Part shown: positions 17,195 to 24,348 of the stretch, piece after piece | Numbering within the stretch: the stretch's first letter is position 1 | Layout: every line of letters starts with the position of its first letter | Source of the DNA: Luteipulveratus flavus | GTDB lineage: Bacteria > Actinomycetota > Actinomycetes > Actinomycetales > Dermatophilaceae | Direction: 5' to 3' (one strand) | Length of the DNA: 64,000 nucleotides | NCBI RefSeq assembly: GCF_029080175.1 | Contig: NZ_JARFJC010000025.1 | Position numbers and translations under genes: made by a program | Notes under the pieces: generated by a model | What the model was told of the DNA's origin: nothing | Seen by the model: only the letters and a program-made list of their open reading frames with translations | Databases searched by the model: none

Positions 17195-17898
17195 GCCTGC
17201 TCCTTCGAAGGGGTCAGCGGGCCGTGGTCGGCCGGCTGCACTGCGGTGTCGTAGCGGTAGAGGCGTGGGGGCCGATGGCTCGTGCCGGTGAGGTGCTCGC
17301 CGGTGTCGACGAGCGATCCGGTGGCCAGGATCTGCCGGCGGAAGTTGGCCGGGTCGAAGGAGCAGCCGCGGACGGCCTCGTGCACCTGGCGCAGCTGGGC
17401 GAGGGTGAACGTCTCGCCGAGGAACCCGTGCGCGATGCGGGAGTACTCCATCTTCGTGCGCAGCCGCCACACGGCGTAGTCGACGATCGTGCGGTGGTCG
17501 AACGCCAGCTCGGGCAGGTCGTCGACGGCGAACCATTCGACGTTGTCGCTGTCGATCGCCTGGGCGGCCTCGTCGGCGTGGACCAAGGCCCAGTAGACGA
17601 TCGAGACCACGCGGGTGTCGTCGGCCGAGCGGTCGAGCGTGCCGAAGGCGTACAGCTGCTCGAGGTAGCGCGGCGTCAGCCCGGTCGTGCGGCCGAGCGT
17701 CGCGCGGGCGGCGGTCTCCAGGTCGTGCTCGGGGGAGAGCCAGCCGCCGGGGAGGGCCCAGCGGCCCTCGTACGGCTCACGGATGCGGCGGACCAGCGGC
17801 AGCCACAGCGTCATCAGGTCCGAGTCCGGGCTCGGGCGCAGCGCGAAGATCACCGTCGAGACCGCGAGGTCGACCCGCTCGGCGTGCTGGCGTCCCAT
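17191..17898 (-). CDS. nrtR: NrtR-type transcriptional regulator of NAD metabolism (degenerate Nudix domain plus winged helix)
   Basis: This 235-residue protein has an N-terminal Nudix fold (residues 8-145) and a C-terminal winged-helix domain (about 150-235, containing HGFLGETFTLAQLRQVHEAV). The Nudix box is broken: after GGWLSPEHDLETAAR the catalytic REUxEE residues are replaced by ATLGRT. It therefore should bind an ADP-ribose-type ligand rather than hydrolyse it, as known for NrtR repressors. It heads the nad operon with a 4-base ATGA overlap into nadA, and a good ribosome site (AGGAGCACC) precedes its ATG. A promoter and an inverted repeat lie immediately upstream, consistent with autoregulation. 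Confidence 0.85.
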   Translation of the reverse strand: MGRQHAERVDLAVSTVIFALRPSPDSDLMTLWLPLVRRIREPYEGRWALPGGWLSPEHDLETAARATLGRTTGLTPRYLEQLYAFGTLDRSADDTRVVSIVYWALVHADEAAQAIDSDNVEWFAVDDLPELAFDHRTIVDYAVWRLRTKMEYSRIAHGFLGETFTLAQLRQVHEAVRGCSFDPANFRRQILATGSLVDTGEHLTGTSHRPPRLYRYDTAVQPADHGPLTPSKEQA

Positions 17899-17916
17899 GG
17901 TGCTCCTGTCGCCTAC

Positions 17917-17937
17917 TTAAGGTGACAGCGACATTAA
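17917..17937. promoter_or_regulatory. Candidate NrtR operator
   Basis: The 21-bp imperfect palindrome TTAAGGTGACAGCGACATTA(A) is symmetric at seven of ten base pairs, with perfect TTAA ends. It covers the -10 and transcription start region of the nrtR-nad promoter. The NrtR assignment comes from position and the regulator family. Confidence 0.55.
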
Positions 17938-17958
17938 CACCCCTTCTGGTCATGTCAA
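17931..17958 (-). promoter_or_regulatory. Promoter of the nrtR-nadABC-desulfurase operon
   Basis: On the minus strand a perfect -35 TTGACA (17958-17953) is followed by a 16-base spacer and a -10 TAATGT (17936-17931). This gives a leader of about 25 bases to the nrtR ATG. The candidate operator overlaps the -10, so a bound repressor would block initiation. Confidence 0.7.
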
Positions 17959-17977
17959 CCTGAACCCGCATGACCAA

Positions 17978-18007
17978 AGACCGGCCCACCGCTGGGTGGG
18001 CCGGTCT
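17978..18007 (-). terminator. Terminator of the first serine protease gene
   Basis: A perfect 13-bp stem (AGACCGGCCCACC, 17978-17990, with 17995-18007) has a 4-nt loop. On the minus strand the 3' arm runs into TCTTTGG, a short T tract. It separates the protease gene from the nad promoter. Confidence 0.75.
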
Positions 18008-18013
18008 CCGGTC

Positions 18014-18068
18014 GAGTGCGCGCGTCCTGCGGTTCTCAGCGCCGGAAGCACGCAGGACACGCGCACTC
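18014..18068. other. Second, long stem-loop behind the serine protease gene
   Basis: Arms 18014-18031 and 18051-18068 (18 bases each, starting GAGTGCGCG) pair with a single mismatch around a 19-nt loop. It lies between the protease stop (18087) and the simple terminator. It could be part of a tandem terminator or stabilise the mRNA 3' end. Confidence 0.6.
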
Positions 18069-18086
18069 GGCGGGGGAGGCGGAGGG

Positions 18087-18968
18087 TCAGGCGCCCGGCT
18101 TGGTGAGCAGGCAGCCGTCCTTGGACAGGTCGAGCGCGTTGTCCGCGGTGAGGCAGGTGGTGAACCAGTACGTCTGCTGGCCGTAGCTCTGACCCTTGGT
18201 GGCGGTGGTCTCGCCGTCCTCGCCGACCTCGCACGGGTTGTTCTCCGTGCACATCTCGCCGTCGTCGTTGCCGGTGTTGTTGACGCCGACGACCTCCAGG
18301 CTCGTGTCGTCCACGATCGGCGAGCCGGAGGTGCCGTGGATCGTCTGGCAACCGTCGTCGGGGAAGCGGTAGCGGATCGAGTCCTTCCAGGTCCACTCGC
18401 CCTCACGCAGCTCGCCGACGAAGCCGTTGACGCCGCACGAGTACGTCTTGCTCCAGTACGACGACGGGATGGAGATCGAGCTCTGGTCGGCCGGCTTGCT
18501 CGAGGAGATGGTGAGCGCCTTGGCGCCGGAGTCGGCGGCGATGTCGGCGTAGGTGTCGCTGAGCCGGTAGAGCGAGACGTCGGTACCGGTCATCGTCGCG
18601 TACATGACGCTCTCGGCCGTGACCGAGCCGATCGTGGCGCCCGAGTCGTCCAGCAGCTCACCGTCACGGGAGCTGGGCTGGTCCACGAGAACCTCACCGG
18701 CAGAGGGCATCCCGCCCTCGTAGCAGTGCCCGTTGGTGAGCATCATCGCCTTGTCGGTGTCCTTCGACGTCGAGAAGCGCACCAGGCTCGCGGAGCAGTT
18801 GTCGAGCTTGATCGTCGAGGCCAGGCCGGCAGCCTGCAGCCGCTGCACGGTCTGCGGCGGCCCGCTCGGCCCGGGTTCCGCCTGGGCGTGGGCCAGCGGG
18901 AGGCCGACCCCGGCAACGCCGACGGCGGCGGTGGCGACAAGGCGGACGACGGTACGGCGGGAGGGCAC
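18087..18968 (-). CDS. Secreted trypsin-like serine protease (S1 family)
   Basis: This 293-residue protein has an N-terminal signal peptide (basic SRR, hydrophobic core to about residue 25, cleavage likely after AHA-QA). A trypsin-like domain follows, with a readable triad: H81 in TNGHC, D130 in TGTDVSLYRL and S214 in IHGTSGSPIVD. Several cysteines (C58, C82, C178, C207, and those in MCTENNPCE) could form disulfides outside the cell. It resembles the neighbouring 450-residue protein along almost its whole length but lacks that protein's C-terminal domain. The start is GTG with AGGAG eight bases upstream. The substrate is unknown. Confidence 0.85.
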   Translation of the reverse strand: MPSRRTVVRLVATAAVGVAGVGLPLAHAQAEPGPSGPPQTVQRLQAAGLASTIKLDNCSASLVRFSTSKDTDKAMMLTNGHCYEGGMPSAGEVLVDQPSSRDGELLDDSGATIGSVTAESVMYATMTGTDVSLYRLSDTYADIAADSGAKALTISSSKPADQSSISIPSSYWSKTYSCGVNGFVGELREGEWTWKDSIRYRFPDDGCQTIHGTSGSPIVDDTSLEVVGVNNTGNDDGEMCTENNPCEVGEDGETTATKGQSYGQQTYWFTTCLTADNALDLSKDGCLLTKPGA

Positions 18969-19098
18969 GAGGTAACTCCTGGATCGGTGACGATGGATGC
19001 CTCACCGTCTCGGTCCTCGGACGCCTCGGTCAACGGCCCTTGCCAAGCCTTGGGGGAGTGCTGGCAGGGCCCTGATCGGCTCTTGACAGCAGGCGGCC

Positions 19099-19121
19099 GC
19101 CGTACCGGCGCAGAGTACGGC
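19099..19121 (-). terminator. Possible terminator after the larger protease gene
   Basis: GCCGTAC (19099-19105) pairs with GTACGGC (19115-19121) around a 9-nt loop, extended by an imperfect GC-rich outer stem. It lies 25 bases past the stop of the 450-residue protease gene. No T run follows. Confidence 0.4.
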
Positions 19122-19145
19122 GACCGCCCGGCCCGAGCGGGTGGA

Positions 19146-20498
19146 TCAGCCGGTGGTGACGGCGGTGTCGTCCACGACGAAGCTCGTCTGCAGGCTGGAG
19201 TCCTCGTTCATCAGGAACTTCAGCGTGATGCTCTTGCCCTTGTACGCGCTCAGGTCGAACGTCTTCTGCGCGTAGGTGCTGCTCGTCCCGACGTTGGAGT
19301 ACGTCGCCAGCGTCGACGTGGTCGTGCCGCTGACGACCTGCACCTTCATCGTGTCGTATGCGGTCGAGCCGGTCTCGGCGGTGTCGGTGCGGATCCAGTA
19401 CGACAGTTTCGGGGCCGCCGCGGTCGCGGGGATGCTGACCGTCTGCGACTCGTTCTCGGTGGAGGTCGAGCCGTTGCCGCCGAGCCAGAGCTTCCAGGTG
19501 CCGGAGTGGGCCGGGCGGCTGGTGCTGCTGGTGATCGCGCCGGAGGTGCCCGTCCAGCCGGTCTGGCCCGACTCGAAGCCGGGGTTGGTCAGCAGGTTGC
19601 TGCCGGTGGGCGGAGGGGTCGTGCCGCCGGAGGCGCCGGTCAGCAGGCAGCCAGGGACCGTGAGGTCAATGGCGCGCGTGCTGCTCAGGCAGGTGGTGAA
19701 CCAGTACGTCTGCTGGCCGTAGCTCTGCCCCTTCTGGACGGTCGTGGTGCCGTCGGCGTTGACCTCGCACGGGTTGTTCTCGGTGCACATCGCGCCGTCG
19801 TCGTTGCCCGTGTTGTTGATGCCGATGACCTTCAGCGTGGCGTTGTCGACGATGGGCGAGCCCGAGGTGCCGTGGATCGTCTGGCAGCCGGGAAAGTTGT
19901 AACGGATGGAGTCCTTCCAGGTCCACTCACCCTCACGCAGCTGGGGGACGAACCCGTTGATGGAGCAGCTGTAGGTGGTCTTCCAGTAGGAGGACGGGAT
20001 GGTCATCGCTGTCTTGTCGACCGGGTGCTGGTCGGAGACGGTGAGCGCGTTCGCGCCCGTCCGGGTCCGGATCGCCGCGAAGGTGTCGGTCAGCCGGTAG
20101 AGCGTGACGTCCGTGCCGGTCATGGTGGCGTACATGACCTGATCGGCCTTCACCGTGCCGCGCGAGCTGCCGGACGCGTCCAGCAGCGTGCCGCTGCGGG
20201 TGCTGCTCTTGTTGGTGAGCACCTGCCCGGCCGACAGGAAGCCGCCCTCGTAGCAGTGGCCGTTCGTCAGCATCATCGCCCGGTCGCTGTCCTGGGACGT
20301 CGGGAAGCGGACCAGGCTGGCCGAGCAGTTGTTGAGCGCGATGGTCGAGTCCAGGCCGGCCGCGGCGAGGGCGGCGACGGTGCGCTGGCCGGGCGTCGGG
20401 TCGGCGGCGTGCGCGGCGGCGACCGAGGGCCCCGCCGTGCTGAGCAGGCCGAGGGCGAGAACGCCCGCGAGGCGGGCGAGAGGGCGGTGGGTGGTCAC
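19146..20498 (-). CDS. Secreted trypsin-like serine protease with C-terminal jelly-roll domain
   Basis: This 450-residue paralogue of the neighbouring protease has a signal peptide ending near AAAHA-A, then the S1 domain with TNGHC, TGTDVTLYRL and IHGTSGSPIVD. A short Gly/Thr/Pro linker at about residues 297-305 follows. The C-terminal domain of about 145 residues begins NLLTNPGFESG and ends DSSLQTSFVVDD, a beta-sandwich type seen behind secreted proteases, thought to aid binding or secretion. The two genes are adjacent and co-directional, with 177 bases between them containing a possible hairpin, so they look like a tandem duplication followed by gain or loss of the extra domain. Confidence 0.85.
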   Translation of the reverse strand: MTTHRPLARLAGVLALGLLSTAGPSVAAAHAADPTPGQRTVAALAAAGLDSTIALNNCSASLVRFPTSQDSDRAMMLTNGHCYEGGFLSAGQVLTNKSSTRSGTLLDASGSSRGTVKADQVMYATMTGTDVTLYRLTDTFAAIRTRTGANALTVSDQHPVDKTAMTIPSSYWKTTYSCSINGFVPQLREGEWTWKDSIRYNFPGCQTIHGTSGSPIVDNATLKVIGINNTGNDDGAMCTENNPCEVNADGTTTVQKGQSYGQQTYWFTTCLSSTRAIDLTVPGCLLTGASGGTTPPPTGSNLLTNPGFESGQTGWTGTSGAITSSTSRPAHSGTWKLWLGGNGSTSTENESQTVSIPATAAAPKLSYWIRTDTAETGSTAYDTMKVQVVSGTTTSTLATYSNVGTSSTYAQKTFDLSAYKGKSITLKFLMNEDSSLQTSFVVDDTAVTTG

Positions 20499-20653
20499 GG
20501 GGGGTCTCCTCGAGCGGGCGGTCCAGCGGGTCGCCTCACTGTGAGGTCAGTCACACCCGGGCGCGACGATCTTGACCAGGGTCTGATTCCCTCCTGACCA
20601 GTTCCACCACGGAACGGTGAACGAGACGGAACCGTGTGAACGGTGGGGGAGAC

Positions 20654-20689
20654 GACGAGACCGCCGCGGGTCTCCGCGGCGGTCTCGTC
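20654..20689 (-). terminator. Terminator of tRNA-Arg
   Basis: A perfect 16-bp stem (GACGAGACCGCCGCGG, 20654-20669, with 20674-20689) and a 4-nt loop begins about 11 bases past the tRNA 3' end. There is no T run, but the stem is long and GC-rich. Confidence 0.7.
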
Positions 20690-20699
20690 GATCTGTGGG

Positions 20700-20771
20700 C
20701 GCCCCCTGCAGGATTCGAACCTGCGCTCCCGCCTCCGGAGGGCGGTGCTCTATCCCCTGAGCTAAGGGGGC
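20700..20771 (-). tRNA. tRNA-Arg (anticodon CCG)
   Basis: On the minus strand a 7-bp acceptor stem GCCCCCT/AGGGGGC closes a full cloverleaf. The D-arm is GCTC-AGGGGATA-GAGC. The anticodon stem CCGCC/GGCGG has loop CTCCGGA, giving anticodon CCG (reads CGG). The variable loop has four bases, and the T-arm is GCAGG-TTCGAAT-CCTGC. No CCA is encoded. It lies 118 bases from the divergent ArgS-like gene, the usual actinobacterial neighbour of argS-lysA. Confidence 0.95.
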
Positions 20772-20877
20772 GTGCGCCCGACGTGCGGACGCGAGGAGAA
20801 AGACTAACAGCCCTCGAGGGCCGTCTCGGCGAGGGTCGGGCTCCGCGCGACCACGGCTGCCGCCGGAGCCGCGTTCC

Positions 20878-20883
20878 TAGACT
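20878..20883 (+). promoter_or_regulatory. -10 element for a leaderless transcript of the DALR-domain gene
   Basis: TAGACT (TANNNT) is followed by exactly six bases and then the GTG start. This spacing is typical of actinobacterial leaderless mRNAs, and no ribosome site is visible. No clear -35 is seen. Confidence 0.5.
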
Positions 20884-20889
20884 GCCTTC

Positions 20890-21663
20890 GTGACCCCGTA
20901 CCGCCTCGGCGCCGCCCTCTCGGCGGCCCTCGGAGCGCCCGTACGGATGCGCCCGGACCTCGGGCAGGCGCCGGTGCGCTGGACCACCACCGTGCTCCGC
21001 GACCACCGGGTCCGCGACGCCGGCGCGGTCGACCGGCTCCGCGCGATGGCCACCGACCTGCCCGGCGCCACGGTCGACGCCGAGGACCTGCTGACGTTCG
21101 ATCTCGACCCGGCCGGGGTGGAGGCGATGCTCGCAGAGCCGCTGAGTGACACCGACGTGGCCGCGGCCGGCGCGCTCGCCCGTGACCTGCGCGACCCGTC
21201 CCGCCCGTGGCTGCTCACCCGCGACGGCAGGCGTTCGACGTACGACGACCTGGCGGCGCTGGTGGGCGACGCCGCCGCTCGCTGGGCGTCCGCCCGCTCC
21301 GCCGGTAGCGCGCGGGTGGACGTCGCCGTGGACGACCTCGCCTCGGCGACTCCGCAGAACCCGTCCTTCGCCGTGCTCCTCGCGCACGACCGCCTCGTCC
21401 GGGGACACGCGCCGATCTCGTCGGGACGGCTCGTCGCGCTGGTGGGTGAGGCGCCGATGGCGCTCGCTGACACCGTCCGCACCGGCCGGACCCGGCCGTG
21501 GATCCGGCACGTCGAGGCGGTCGCCACCGAGGTGCTCTCACCACGCCCGGACCCACCCGCCGCGACCGTCACGTGGACGGCGACCCGGGCGCGGGAGGCG
21601 GCCCGTATCGTTCTGGCGACCGGCCTGCAGACGGTCGGTGTACCAGCGCCTGCGCAGATCTGA
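20890..21663 (+). CDS. ArgS-like DALR anticodon-binding domain protein lacking the catalytic domain
   Basis: This 257-residue protein resembles pieces of arginyl-tRNA synthetase. Residues about 125-257 look like the DALR anticodon-binding domain (VAVDDLASATPQNPSFAVLLAHDRL, and the C-terminal ATGLQTVGVPAPAQI, which matches the ArgS end GLDLLGVSAPERM). The N-terminal 80 residues weakly recall the ArgS tRNA-recognition domain. The HIGH and KMSKS catalytic motifs and about 300 residues of Rossmann fold are absent, so it cannot charge tRNA. It occupies the place where argS normally stands, between tRNA-Arg and lysA. It may be a remnant or an accessory tRNA-binding protein; a true argS must lie elsewhere. 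Confidence 0.7.
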   Translation: MTPYRLGAALSAALGAPVRMRPDLGQAPVRWTTTVLRDHRVRDAGAVDRLRAMATDLPGATVDAEDLLTFDLDPAGVEAMLAEPLSDTDVAAAGALARDLRDPSRPWLLTRDGRRSTYDDLAALVGDAAARWASARSAGSARVDVAVDDLASATPQNPSFAVLLAHDRLVRGHAPISSGRLVALVGEAPMALADTVRTGRTRPWIRHVEAVATEVLSPRPDPPAATVTWTATRAREAARIVLATGLQTVGVPAPAQI

Positions 21664-21672
21664 GGAGGACGC

Positions 21673-23034
21673 GTGACCTCGCCCGACGTCAACACCCTGC
21701 ACGCCCATGTCTGGCCGACGGCGACGACGCGGACGCCCGAGGGCGCCCTCCAGGTCGCCGGTGCCGACGTCCGGGCGCTCGTCGCCGAGCACGGGACCCC
21801 GGTCTACCTGCTCGACGAGGCGGACGTCCGCCGCAGGGCCGTCGCCTTCCGCGACGCGTTCGCCACTGCGTTCGAGCGGATCGGGACGCGGGCGGACGTG
21901 TACTACGCGGGCAAGGCGTTCCTGTCGACCGCGCTCGCGCGGTGGATCACGCAGGAGGGGCTGCGGCTCGACGTCTGCACCGGTGGCGAGCTGGCCATCG
22001 CCCGACGCGCCGGTGTGCCGGGCGCGAACATCGGGCTCCACGGCAACAACAAGTCGATGACCGAGATCGCGGAGGCCGTCGAGTACGGCGTCGGACGGAT
22101 CGTCGTGGACTCCTTCGAGGAGGTCGACCGGGTCGCCTCCGTCGCCCGCGCGCACGGGGTGGTGGTTCCGGTGATGCTCCGGGTCAAGGCCGGGGTCGAG
22201 GCGCACACCCACGAGTTCATCGCGACCGCGCACGAGGACCAGAAGTTCGGTTTCAGCCTGGCCGGCGGTCAGGTGGCGGACGCGGTCGCGGCGGTCCTCA
22301 AGCACCCGGATGCGCTGACACTGCTGGGTTTTCACTCACACATCGGCAGCCAGATCTTCGAGGCCGAGGGCTTCCGGGTCGCGGCGACGCGCCTCATCGC
22401 CCTGCAGCTCGAGGTGGCCCGGGGGCACGGCATCACCCTGCCCGAGCTCGACCTCGGGGGCGGGTTCGGCATCGCCTACCTACCCGATGACCGGCCGATG
22501 GCGCCGCAGGAGCTGGCCGACCAGCTCGCCGAGATCGTCGCGACGGCCTGTCACGAGCAGGGCGCTCCGGTGCCGCACATCTCGGTCGAGCCCGGCCGGG
22601 CGATCGTCGGGCCGGGCGGGGTCACCGTGTACGAGGTCGGGACGGTCAAGCCGGTGCAGGCCACCGACGACCTGGTGCGCACGTACGTCTCGGTCGACGG
22701 GGGCATGAGCGACAACGCCCGTCCGGCCCTGTACGACGCTCGCTACACCTGCGTGCTCGCGAACCGCACGAGCGACACCGCACCCGTTCAGTCGCGCGTC
22801 GTCGGCAAGCACTGCGAGAGCGGCGACATCGTGGTCCGCGACGTGCTGCTCCCGGGCGACGTGCAGGCCGGCGACCTGATCGCGGTGCCCGCGACCGGTG
22901 CGTACTGCCGGAGCCTGGCCAGCCAGTACAACCACACGCCCCGCCCGCCCGTCGTCGCGGTGCGCGACGGTGCGTCGCAGGTGGTCGTCCGCCGCGAGAC
23001 CGTCGCGGACCTGCTGGCGCTGGAAGGGCAGTGA
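21673..23034 (+). CDS. lysA: Diaminopimelate decarboxylase
   Basis: This 453-residue fold-type III PLP enzyme makes L-lysine from meso-diaminopimelate. The PLP lysine is K81 in YYAGKAF. Other motifs are LDVCTGGELAIA, HSHIGSQI, the glycine-rich LDLGGGFGIAY, EPGRAIVG, and GKHCESGD with the active-site Cys and Glu. The start is GTG with GAGGAGG five bases upstream. It begins nine bases after the ArgS-like gene and its stop overlaps the hom start, so it heads the lysA-hom-thrC-thrB group. Confidence 0.97.
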   Translation: MTSPDVNTLHAHVWPTATTRTPEGALQVAGADVRALVAEHGTPVYLLDEADVRRRAVAFRDAFATAFERIGTRADVYYAGKAFLSTALARWITQEGLRLDVCTGGELAIARRAGVPGANIGLHGNNKSMTEIAEAVEYGVGRIVVDSFEEVDRVASVARAHGVVVPVMLRVKAGVEAHTHEFIATAHEDQKFGFSLAGGQVADAVAAVLKHPDALTLLGFHSHIGSQIFEAEGFRVAATRLIALQLEVARGHGITLPELDLGGGFGIAYLPDDRPMAPQELADQLAEIVATACHEQGAPVPHISVEPGRAIVGPGGVTVYEVGTVKPVQATDDLVRTYVSVDGGMSDNARPALYDARYTCVLANRTSDTAPVQSRVVGKHCESGDIVVRDVLLPGDVQAGDLIAVPATGAYCRSLASQYNHTPRPPVVAVRDGASQVVVRRETVADLLALEGQ

Positions 23035-24347
23035 GCGCCGTGAGCGAGTCATCGGTACGGGTGGCGCTGCTGGGCTGCGGCACCGTCGGCACGAGCGTGG
23101 CCCGCCGGCTCGTCGAGCACGCGGACGAGCTGGCCGCGCGCGTCGGGCGACCGCTGGAGATCGTCGGCGTCGCCGTCCGCGACCCGGCGCGGCCCCGGCC
23201 GGACTCCGGGCTCGACCCCGCTCTGTTCACCACCGACGCGGAGGGCCTCGTGACACGGGCCGACGTCGTGATCGAGCTGATGGGTGGCATCGAGCCCGCC
23301 CGAGGCCTGCTGCTGCGCGCGATGGAGCACGGCGCGAGCGTCGTCACCGCGAACAAGGCGCTGCTCGGCGAGGACGGCCCCCGGCTGTACGAGTCGGCCG
23401 CGCGGCACGGCGTCGACCTCTACTACGAGGCGTCCGTCGCCGGGGCCATCCCGCTGCTGCGACCGCTGCAGATGTCGCTGGCCGGCGACTCGGTCGAGCG
23501 CGTGATGGGCATCGTCAACGGCACGACCAACTTCGTCCTCGACAAGATGGACCGCAGCAACGAGGACCTGGACACGGTGCTCGCCGAGGCGCAGGCGCTG
23601 GGGTACGCCGAGGCCGACCCGACCGCCGACGTCGAGGGGTACGACGCCCGTGCCAAGGCCGCCATCCTCGCCTCGCTCGCGTTCCACACCCGGGTGGCCG
23701 CTCCGGACGTCAGCTGCGAGGGCATCATGGGCGTCACCGCCGAGGACATCCGCGCCGCCCGGAAGATGGGCTGCGTCGTGAAGCTGCTCGCGATCTGCGC
23801 CAGGGTCCGCGACGACCGCGGCGAGGAGAGCCTGAGCGTGCGCGTCCACCCGACCCTCGTCCCGCGCTCGCACCCACTGGCCTCGGTGCACGAGGCGTTC
23901 AACGCGGTCTTCATCGAGACCGCGCTCGCCGGCGAGCTGATGTTCTACGGCCAGGGCGCCGGCGGTGACCCGACCGCCTCGGCCGTGCTCGGCGACCTGG
24001 TGCAGGCCGCGCGACACAAGGTGACGGGCAGCCGCGGGCCGGGGGAGTCGGCGTACGCCGACCTGCCGATCCTCCCGCTCGCCCAGGTCGAGACGCGGTA
24101 CGCGATCCGCGTCGACGTGCTGGACCGCACCGGCGTGCTCGCTCATGTCGCGAGCGCCTTTGCGGAGCACGGGGTCTCGATCGAGAGCATGCGTCAGGGG
24201 GTCCGCCGCAGCGGCGACGGCCTGGCGTCGATCACGATCGCGACGCACGCGGCGACGGACGCGGCCCTGGCCAGGACCGTCGACCGGCTGAGACTGCTCG
24301 ACGACGTGAGCGCGGTGACGTCCGTCCTGCGCATGGAGGGGATCTGA
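23031..24347 (+). CDS. hom: Homoserine dehydrogenase (with C-terminal ACT domain)
   Basis: This 438-residue enzyme reduces aspartate semialdehyde to homoserine. The N-terminal NAD(P)-binding motif reads LLGCGTVGTSVARRL. The catalytic domain shows VTANKALL, YYEASVAGAIPLLRPL, GIVNGTTNFVLDKM and EADPTADVEGYDARAK. An ACT domain covers about residues 355-438 (YAIRVDVLDRTGVLAHVASAF), consistent with threonine feedback control in the family. The GTG at 23031 overlaps the lysA stop (GTGA). A second in-frame GTG at 23040 has better spacing from GGAAGGG and may be the true start. Confidence 0.96.
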   Translation: MSAVSESSVRVALLGCGTVGTSVARRLVEHADELAARVGRPLEIVGVAVRDPARPRPDSGLDPALFTTDAEGLVTRADVVIELMGGIEPARGLLLRAMEHGASVVTANKALLGEDGPRLYESAARHGVDLYYEASVAGAIPLLRPLQMSLAGDSVERVMGIVNGTTNFVLDKMDRSNEDLDTVLAEAQALGYAEADPTADVEGYDARAKAAILASLAFHTRVAAPDVSCEGIMGVTAEDIRAARKMGCVVKLLAICARVRDDRGEESLSVRVHPTLVPRSHPLASVHEAFNAVFIETALAGELMFYGQGAGGDPTASAVLGDLVQAARHKVTGSRGPGESAYADLPILPLAQVETRYAIRVDVLDRTGVLAHVASAFAEHGVSIESMRQGVRRSGDGLASITIATHAATDAALARTVDRLRLLDDVSAVTSVLRMEGI

Positions 24348-24348
24348 G

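Noticed and set aside
18014..18068. Inverted repeats of an insertion sequence
   Set aside because: The arms are 18 bases apart by a 19-nt loop with no transposase between them; a stem-loop is the simpler reading.
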